A DNA stretch of 5,585 nucleotides, from the NCBI GenBank assembly GCA_009778015.1, contig WRKS01000042.1, positions 1-5,585 of the forward strand. The letters run 5' to 3'. The notes below the pieces were generated by a model. The model worked only from the letters and a program-made list of their open reading frames with translations. It made no database searches and was not told the origin of the DNA. Of the stretch, positions 1 through 4,610 are shown one piece after another (the first letter of the stretch is position 1; the number at the start of each line of letters is the position of its first letter). The position numbers and the translations under genes were made by a program. Source of the DNA: Candidatus Saccharimonadota bacterium (lineage in GTDB: Bacteria > Patescibacteriota > Saccharimonadia > Saccharimonadales > Saccharimonadaceae).

Positions 1-1
1 T

Positions 2-1726
2 ATGCGTGTATGTGTGGTGGGGCAAAGCGTCAAAGACATTTATTTACAGATTTCGGGCCAGTTCTTGCAAGACGAAAACGGCATAGAGCACTTAGATCTA
101 GCCTTTGACGGCGCCGACCACGCCATCTCGCGCCGCACCGCCACCAAATCCGGCTCAGCTGTCGCGGCCGAGGTTTTCTTCCGCCTCGGACACAAAGTAG
201 AGTATCTGGACGATGTCTTTTTGGCGCACCGCTATATTTTGAACAACGGCAAAAGCTCGGTCGCCTTTTCTAGCCCGCGCGAGAAGGTCTTTTGGCAAGC
301 GCCCGCTGTCGTCCCGGAAGCCATTTTTATTGACGATGCCACGCTTTTAGACAAAGGCGATCTCAAAAAGATTGAAAAATACGCCGCCGAAAACAACGCG
401 ATTTTATGCGGCTATGGTGGGCCTAAGCCGGCTGGTGCCACGCTTTGGTGCGACCCCAACTTAGACGACCAACTTGCACTTAACAGATTAGAAATCTCTG
501 CTAATGGTCTGACTTACGTTGCGCAGCTAGCGCCTCCCAAAGGCGGCGTCCAGTCGCTCGCGAGTATCCGGACTCTCGCTAATTCGGCGTTGTTCGGCGC
601 CTGGCTGTTGGGTTATGACGCGCCGAATGCCGCCGCCATTGCCAAAGGCATGGTGGAGCGAGCGACCCTCACCCAGACTCCTCGCCTCGCCGATGTTCTA
701 GAGGATCTGGATGACTTACGCGGCCATGTCATGGTCGCGGGCAACGAACTCGCAAAGACTGCCCAGAAAATGCTGGAAAAGGGGATTCTCGCCGCAGACG
801 AGAGCGGCGGCAGTATCGCCAAAAAATTCGCGGCCATGGGTATCACCGACGACGAGCAGCATCGCCGCGATTACCGTAATGTTTTTCTCGGCCTGCCCGA
901 GCTGGCCAAGTACGTCAGCGCCGTTATTTTATTTGACGAGACCACCACGCAGCACGCTGATAACGGCGATAACTTTACCGACTTCTTGACGCGTCAGGGG
1001 ATTATCCCGGGCGTTAAAGTTGACCAAGGGCTTGTGGATCTCGCCCATGCCGCTAAGCGTGGGTCCGCCAAAAAAGGCGAAACAGCCACCGCCGGGCTAG
1101 ACGGCTTGCCGGAACGCCTCGCGGTTTACCGCAAGCGCGGCCTCCGCTTTGCCAAATGGCGCGCCGCCTTCTTTGTCGGCGACGGCATCCCAAGCAACAA
1201 AGCGATTGACGAAAATTGCAAAGCATTGGCACAATATGCGCTGGATTGCCAAAATGCCGACATCGTCCCCATCGTTGAGCCAGAACTGGTCCACGACGGC
1301 AATTATTCCACCGACGAATGCGCCAAATACACTGAGAAAATCCTAGCCAAACTGTTTGACTATCTCAAGGATTACAAAGTTGAGTTACCCGGCACGATTC
1401 TCAAGGTAAATATGGTCCTCGCCGGCAAGCAATTCAAGAAGCCAAGCACCGCCGAAGAGGTCGGTAAACGCACGACAGAGGTGCTTAAGCGGATCGTCCC
1501 AAACGACCTTGCCGGCGTTGTCTTTTTGTCCGGCGGCCAATCGCCGGAGCAGGCCACCGCAAACCTCAAAGCCGTTTGGGCCAACGCGCCGTTTATGTGG
1601 CCGGTTACCTATTCGTTTGCCCGCGCCCTGCAAGGTCCGGCACTTGACGCCTGGAAAGGCGACAACAAGCACACCGACAAAGCAAGAAAGGCGTTCTTAA
1701 AACGCCTTATTGCTAATACCCGATAA
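2..1726 (+). CDS. Class I fructose-bisphosphate aldolase fused to an N-terminal degenerate PfkB-like domain
   Basis: The C-terminal part (about residues 241-574) is a eukaryote-type class I aldolase, which reversibly cleaves fructose 1,6-bisphosphate to DHAP and glyceraldehyde 3-phosphate through a lysine Schiff base in cytosolic glycolysis/gluconeogenesis. Visible family motifs are GILAADESGG (261-270, Asp266), RFAKWRAAF (Lys385), VEPE (425-428, Glu426), GTILKVNM with Schiff-base Lys468, FLSGGQS (508-514) and SFARALQ (Arg541). By motif alignment these match rabbit Asp33, Lys146, Glu187, Lys229, the SGGQS loop and Arg303. The protein ends in LIANTR, so the mobile C-terminal Tyr of animal aldolases is absent. 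Residues 1-240 resemble a shortened PfkB/ribokinase fold: an opening strand MRVCVVGQSVKDIYL, a GG-motif-like SGSAVAAEVFFRLG (50-63), and a tail helix pair around 197-222. The catalytic GAGD motif is missing (Ser195 at the Asp position). The ATG at position 2 starts exactly where PfkB proteins usually begin, so it is a credible start, but the upstream region is outside the window. The aldolase call is firm; the PfkB call is moderate. Confidence 0.93.
   Translation: MRVCVVGQSVKDIYLQISGQFLQDENGIEHLDLAFDGADHAISRRTATKSGSAVAAEVFFRLGHKVEYLDDVFLAHRYILNNGKSSVAFSSPREKVFWQAPAVVPEAIFIDDATLLDKGDLKKIEKYAAENNAILCGYGGPKPAGATLWCDPNLDDQLALNRLEISANGLTYVAQLAPPKGGVQSLASIRTLANSALFGAWLLGYDAPNAAAIAKGMVERATLTQTPRLADVLEDLDDLRGHVMVAGNELAKTAQKMLEKGILAADESGGSIAKKFAAMGITDDEQHRRDYRNVFLGLPELAKYVSAVILFDETTTQHADNGDNFTDFLTRQGIIPGVKVDQGLVDLAHAAKRGSAKKGETATAGLDGLPERLAVYRKRGLRFAKWRAAFFVGDGIPSNKAIDENCKALAQYALDCQNADIVPIVEPELVHDGNYSTDECAKYTEKILAKLFDYLKDYKVELPGTILKVNMVLAGKQFKKPSTAEEVGKRTTEVLKRIVPNDLAGVVFLSGGQSPEQATANLKAVWANAPFMWPVTYSFARALQGPALDAWKGDNKHTDKARKAFLKRLIANTR
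1674..1708 (-). terminator. Probable intrinsic terminator of the bL25 gene, inside the aldolase 3' end
   Basis: A perfect 8-bp inverted repeat, AAGGCGTT (1688-1695) and AACGCCTT (1701-1708), encloses a 5-nt loop. Read on the minus strand, the stem is followed by the T-rich run TCTTGCTTTGT, as expected for a Rho-independent terminator 22 nt past the bL25 stop codon. Read on the plus strand, the stem is followed by ATTGCTAATACC, a poor T-tract, so it probably does not terminate the aldolase transcript efficiently. The T-run is interrupted, so efficiency is uncertain. Confidence 0.6.
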
Positions 1727-1729
1727 GTA

Positions 1730-2434
1730 TTACTCTTTTGTTTCTTCGGTAGCTGCGGCTTCCGCACCGCTTTCAGCGGCTGGCGTCTCGGTAGTAGTAG
1801 TTGCAGCAGCTGCGGCGGCGGCCTCAGCGGCGGCTTTGTCAGCTTCTTCTTGAGCGGCGGCCTCAGCGGCGGCGTCGTATAGAGTAGCAATCACTTGCTC
1901 CATCTCAATCTCGTTGTCGGCAAACTTCACGCCGGCCGGCAATGTGATATCCGCGATTGTGAGCTCGCTGTCCAATGATTCCATCTTAGAAGCATCAACC
2001 ACCAAGCTCTCCGGCAAGTCGGCCGGCTTGGCCTTGACCTCAATGTCCTCCAGCACTTGCAGCAAGGTAAGTTTGATTTTGTGCGCCTCGGATTGTTCAA
2101 AGCCGGTAATTTCAATTGGTGTCTCCGCGGTCACGACATCGTCAGCCGAGATCGCGTGGAACTCAACATTAATAATCCGTTGGCTCACCGCGTCAACTTC
2201 AACGTTTTTGACCATGGCAAGCTGCGTCTTGCCATTAAGCTCTAGCTCAATCGGCGAGTGATAGCCAACCGCCTCTAGCGCGCGCAAAGCCGACAGATAC
2301 TCGGCTTGAACTTTTGCGGCAGGGAAGGTTTTGCCGTAAACGACGCCGACTATAAACCCTTGGTCACGAAGCGCGGCGACTTTTCGCCCTGCAATTTCGC
2401 GGCCCGTCAATGCAAGATTTGTTACTTCTCTCAT
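1730..2434 (-). CDS. rplY: Large-subunit ribosomal protein bL25, TL5/CTC long form, with Ala/Glu-rich tail
   Basis: This is a 234-residue bL25 protein, which binds 5S rRNA in the central protuberance of the 50S subunit. The long form is often annotated as general stress protein CTC or TL5. Residues 1-95 are the 5S-binding L25 domain, with the family's GVVYGK segment (30-35) and an EFHAIS strand at its end (91-96). Residues 96-187 are the TL5 beta-domain, with typical text such as PIEITG (106-111), DIEVKAKPADLPES (130-143) and ITLPAGVKFADN (163-174). Residues 188-234 form a low-complexity tail of Ala, Glu and Thr, with no aromatic residues and probably disordered. The start is fixed by an AAGGAG site 5 nt upstream, and a strong promoter lies just beyond it. 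The gene is convergent with the aldolase gene, with a 3-bp gap, and divergent from the ABC operon. It is probably monocistronic. Confidence 0.95.
   Translation of the reverse strand: MREVTNLALTGREIAGRKVAALRDQGFIVGVVYGKTFPAAKVQAEYLSALRALEAVGYHSPIELELNGKTQLAMVKNVEVDAVSQRIINVEFHAISADDVVTAETPIEITGFEQSEAHKIKLTLLQVLEDIEVKAKPADLPESLVVDASKMESLDSELTIADITLPAGVKFADNEIEMEQVIATLYDAAAEAAAQEEADKAAAEAAAAAAATTTTETPAAESGAEAAATEETKE
1815..1873. repeat. Pair of 20-bp direct repeats in the bL25 tail coding sequence
   Basis: An identical 20-bp GC-rich unit occurs at 1815-1834 and 1854-1873, offset by 39 bp (exactly 13 codons). It encodes the AAAEAAA segments at residues 188-194 and 201-207 of bL25. The in-frame offset suggests tail growth by local duplication and makes tail-length variation by slippage plausible. 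Confidence 0.7.
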
Positions 2435-2439
2435 TTATT

Positions 2440-2445
2440 CTCCTT
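2440..2445 (-). promoter_or_regulatory. Shine-Dalgarno site of bL25
   Basis: The minus strand reads AAGGAG, 5 nt before the ATG at 2434. This near-perfect anti-16S match settles the bL25 start. It also shows that the organism uses Shine-Dalgarno initiation, which contrasts with the ABC ATPase gene across the intergenic region, where no such site is present. Confidence 0.88.
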
Positions 2446-2465
2446 AAAATTGTTATTACCCTCGC

Positions 2466-2494
2466 ATTATCTCAAAAACTACCTCAAAAGTCAA
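2466..2494 (-). promoter_or_regulatory. Strong sigma-70-type promoter for bL25
   Basis: On the minus strand a -35 box TTGACT (2494-2489) and a -10 box GATAAT (2471-2466) are separated by exactly 17 bp. Each differs from consensus at one position. The predicted transcript start is near 2459, giving a leader of about 25 nt that contains the AAGGAG site. This fits constitutive expression of a ribosomal protein gene. Confidence 0.82.
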
Positions 2495-2495
2495 G

Positions 2496-2762
2496 GGGTA
2501 GCCCTCACCCAACTCGGCGTGAGTAGCGAACCAGCTATCATGAACGGCTACCTAGCAAACCACTCTCTGTTCTTTGGTTCCAACACCTCCGAGATAACAT
2601 CTAACAGGACCAACCCTAGCGGTTGGGATGGCGGCCATGTTCTTACCCCAGTCCCAGGCCAGCCTTGGAGCGTCTTAGGTGGGCGTTCTAGCGGAGGGGC
2701 ACGCTCTGGTATGTCTGACGTGGAAAATGAGACTGGCCTCGCCATCGCTCATATCTCCCACC
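2496..2762 (+). ncRNA. Candidate structured RNA of unknown family in the divergent intergenic region
   Basis: No convincing gene occupies this stretch, but it is dense in complementary segments. The clearest is a three-way junction. Its outer stem pairs GGTAGCC (2497-2503) with GGCTACC (2546-2552), with a G-T wobble at 2496/2553. It encloses CTCAC/GTGAG (2504-2508/2519-2523) and TAGC/GCTA (2524-2527/2534-2537) with no spare bases on the first two junction strands. Further possible stems are TTGGT-T-CC with GGACCAA (2574-2581/2607-2613), CCAACC/GGTTGG (2610-2615/2621-2626), GGCGGCC with GGCC-A-GCC (2630-2636/2657-2664), an 8-pair stem 2665-2672/2702-2709, and a stem-loop 2727-2752. Several G-T pairs form only if the plus strand is transcribed, which favours that strand weakly. 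I see no good plus-strand promoter and no T-run terminator. I could not find RNase P, tmRNA, SRP, T-box or common riboswitch signatures. It could be a small RNA, a leader element, or chance pairing in GC-rich DNA. Confidence 0.33.
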
Positions 2763-2810
2763 GCACCATACTATTAGGCTACTAAATGTATGTGGGGGGT
2801 GAGGTTGCTG

Positions 2811-2819
2811 TGCTATAAT
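2811..2819 (+). promoter_or_regulatory. Extended -10 promoter of the ABC operon, giving a leaderless transcript
   Basis: The sequence TGCTATAAT contains a perfect -10 hexamer TATAAT (2814-2819) preceded by the extended -10 element TGn (2811-2813). The -35 region at 17-bp spacing (TGTGGG, 2791-2796) is poor, as is common for extended -10 promoters. The predicted transcript start is near 2826, essentially at the ATG at 2827, so the mRNA should have no leader and no ribosome binding site. Confidence 0.68.
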
Positions 2820-2826
2820 AATACAT

Positions 2827-3600
2827 ATGGAGATTGAGGCCAGAGGTATCAGTAAGGCGTTTGCCCACGGGTTGTCCGGCGGAGCGCCTAAAAAGCAGGC
2901 TCTGACCGATGTCAATTTGACCATGAAACCGGGCGAGATATTCGGTTTTGTTGGAGCCAACGGCGCTGGTAAGACGACCTTAATGCGTATTATTATGGGG
3001 GTGTTGCTTGCTGATAGCGGCGAGGTCTTGGTTAACGGCAAGCCGGCGACCCAAGCTGACCGCCGCCAAATCGGCTACATGCCGTCCGAGCGCGGTTTGT
3101 ATGCCAAGATGAAGGTTCTTGAACAGCTTGTTTTCTTCGCCGAAATCCGAGGTCTAGACAAGCCAGCCGCCCAAAAGCAGGCGATGGAGTGGATGGAGCG
3201 TTTGGATATTATGCAATACGCCGACAAGAATCTTGAAACCCTTTCAACTGGCAACCAACAGCGAGTCCAATTGGCTGTCGCCCTCATCGCCAAGCCCAAA
3301 GCCCTTATTTTGGACGAACCATTTTCCGGCCTAGACCCTATTGCCGTCAAAACCATGTCCGATGTTATCCGCGAACAAGCCAAAAAAGGCCTGCCGATCC
3401 TATTCTCGTCCCACCAACTGGAGCTGATTGACCAAGTTTCCACCGAGGTCGCCATCATCAGCTACGGCAAAATCATCGCCACCGGCACTCCCGCCCAGCT
3501 CCGCAAAGCCGCCAATGCCCCCGAGACCATCAAGATTCCCACTCCGCTCGCTACAATTTTCGGCGACCTAATTTCTAAAGACGAGGTCAACCATGCGTAA
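2827..3600 (+). CDS. ABC transporter ATP-binding protein, NatA/YhaQ-like exporter type
   Basis: This 257-residue cytoplasmic ATPase powers the permease encoded directly downstream. Visible motifs are Walker A GANGAGKT (43-50), a Q-loop region IGYMPSERGLY (82-92), ABC signature LSTGNQQ (139-145), Walker B LILDEP (160-165) with catalytic Glu164, D-loop SGLD (167-170) and switch His196 in SSH. The MPSERGLY and LS-x-GNQQ variants, in place of a Q-loop Gln and LSGGQ, are typical of the NatA/YhaQ/DUF4162-type exporter ATPases. The C-terminal extension after residue 220 is shorter than a full DUF4162 domain. An in-frame TGA at 2800-2802 and the lack of another start codon before 2827 fix this ATG. 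No ribosome binding site precedes it; GAGG at 2801-2804 is 22 nt away. The stop overlaps the permease start by 8 bp, so translational coupling is likely. The substrate cannot be read from the sequence; sodium, drugs or peptides are possible. Confidence 0.93.
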   Translation: MEIEARGISKAFAHGLSGGAPKKQALTDVNLTMKPGEIFGFVGANGAGKTTLMRIIMGVLLADSGEVLVNGKPATQADRRQIGYMPSERGLYAKMKVLEQLVFFAEIRGLDKPAAQKQAMEWMERLDIMQYADKNLETLSTGNQQRVQLAVALIAKPKALILDEPFSGLDPIAVKTMSDVIREQAKKGLPILFSSHQLELIDQVSTEVAIISYGKIIATGTPAQLRKAANAPETIKIPTPLATIFGDLISKDEVNHA

Positions 3601-4600
3601 TGTCCTCCTCGTCGCCAAGCGCGAAATGCTCGTCAAAATGCGGAATCGTGCCTACATCCTCGGCACGTTGGCCATCGTGCTAGGGGTCGTTCTCCTCTCT
3701 TTCCTCGGTTCGCGCGCCGATACCGAAAACTCCGCCGATTTCATGGTTCCCGAGTTCGCCAAACAACAAATGCTCCTTCAAGCCCAAGCCGAGCAGGAAG
3801 TCTTTGCCGAGCACGGCCTTGACGCCGAGCAAGTCCACCTCCAAATCCAAGCCCGCTTCGCCGAATTGATGGACGAGTACATCGCCGAGAACCCCGGCAG
3901 CGGCGCCGTTGACACCCGCTACTGGGTCGGCTTCGTCGTCGGTGTCCTGCTTTTCATGGCCATCACCATCACTGGCACCATGATTGCCCAAGGCGTCGCC
4001 GAGGAAAAATCCTCGCGTATTGTGGAGATCCTCCTCTCCAGCATGACCAGCTTCCAGCTTATGGTCGGTAAAATCCTCGGTATGGCCGTCGTCGGCCTCA
4101 CCCAAATCATTATCATCTTGGTCGCCGGCTATCTGGCCGCCCGCGGCTTCGGCCTCATGGGCAACATCTTTGCCGACATCAACCTTGGCTCCGCTATCTG
4201 GCTCGCCATCGGCTTTTTCTTGGTCGGCTACCTCAGTTATGCCGCCCTCTATGCCGCCTTCGCCTCCACCGTCTCCCGCGCTGAAGAGGTCAACGTTGCC
4301 ATCGCCCCGGTTCTGTACATCCTCATGGTGCCATATTTCGCCCCCCTCGTGCCTATTTTTGAGGGCGTCCCGCCTCTTCGTTTCGCCATAGACTATCTGC
4401 CGCTCTTCTCACCTATCGGCGCCTCGGTCAATTACTTCCGCGGCGGCCTCGAAACTTGGCAAGCCCTCCTCTCACTCGCCATCTCCATCCTCGCCCTACC
4501 TCTTATTATGTTCCTCGCTTCCCGCATCTATCGCCGCTCCGTCCTCGCCACCGGCGCTCGCCTCAAAATCCTCGCCGTCTTACGCAACAGGAAGGGCTAG
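3593..4600 (+). CDS. ABC-2 type transporter permease, NatB-like
   Basis: This 335-residue integral membrane protein is the partner of the preceding ATPase. It has a membrane segment at about 21-41, then a hydrophilic stretch (42-108, Gln/Glu/Ala-rich, probably helical and outside), then hydrophobic segments near 111-134, 161-183, 200-226, 238-257 and 288-310, and a basic C-terminus. The cytoplasmic motif GVAEEKSSRIVEILLSS (134-150) followed by FQLMVGKILG (154-163) is the hallmark coupling region of the ABC-2/NatB family. The outer loop between segments 1 and 2 is only about 67 residues, shorter than in many NatB-like proteins. The start overlaps the ATPase stop in the form ATGCGTAA, and GAGG (3583-3586) lies 6 nt upstream of it. 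The coding strand is strikingly C-rich with many NNC codons. The family is confident; the transported substrate is unknown. Confidence 0.9.
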   Translation: MRNVLLVAKREMLVKMRNRAYILGTLAIVLGVVLLSFLGSRADTENSADFMVPEFAKQQMLLQAQAEQEVFAEHGLDAEQVHLQIQARFAELMDEYIAENPGSGAVDTRYWVGFVVGVLLFMAITITGTMIAQGVAEEKSSRIVEILLSSMTSFQLMVGKILGMAVVGLTQIIIILVAGYLAARGFGLMGNIFADINLGSAIWLAIGFFLVGYLSYAALYAAFASTVSRAEEVNVAIAPVLYILMVPYFAPLVPIFEGVPPLRFAIDYLPLFSPIGASVNYFRGGLETWQALLSLAISILALPLIMFLASRIYRRSVLATGARLKILAVLRNRKG

Positions 4601-4610
4601 AGCCTAGCCT

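Noticed and set aside
711..989. Plus-strand open frame of 92 codons inside the aldolase gene
   Set aside because: It is a shifted frame of a gene with clear conserved motifs. No frameshift is needed because the aldolase frame is intact throughout.
1768..1780. Hairpin CCGCT-TTC-AGCGG just after the aldolase gene as its terminator
   Set aside because: It has a short stem with no following T-run on the plus strand and lies in bL25 tail codons, so it is not a convincing terminator.
2548..2745. Minus-strand open frame of 65 codons in the intergenic region
   Set aside because: It has no ribosome binding site or family resemblance, and it is Pro/Arg-rich as expected from a chance frame in GC-rich DNA.
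2540..2785. Open frame of 81 codons on the plus strand within the intergenic region, starting MNGYLANHS
   Set aside because: It has no ribosome binding site, an atypical Gly/Ser-rich composition, no recognisable domain, and it coincides with the dense RNA-pairing segments. The longer version of this frame runs antisense through bL25. It is not supported as a gene.
2496..2800. RNase P RNA, tmRNA, SRP RNA, T-box or common metabolite riboswitch in the intergenic region
   Set aside because: I searched both strands by eye and did not find the conserved cores: GAGGAAAGTCC for RNase P, a tRNA-like end with a tag frame for tmRNA, GGAAG-AGCAG for SRP, AGGGTGG-ACCGCG for T-box, or the TPP, FMN and cobalamin boxes. 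A covariance search could still find a divergent member.
3680..4105. 141-codon minus-strand open frame antisense to the permease
   Set aside because: It mirrors the C-rich NNC codon pattern of the real permease gene, giving Gly/Asp/Glu/Leu-rich sequence without motifs.
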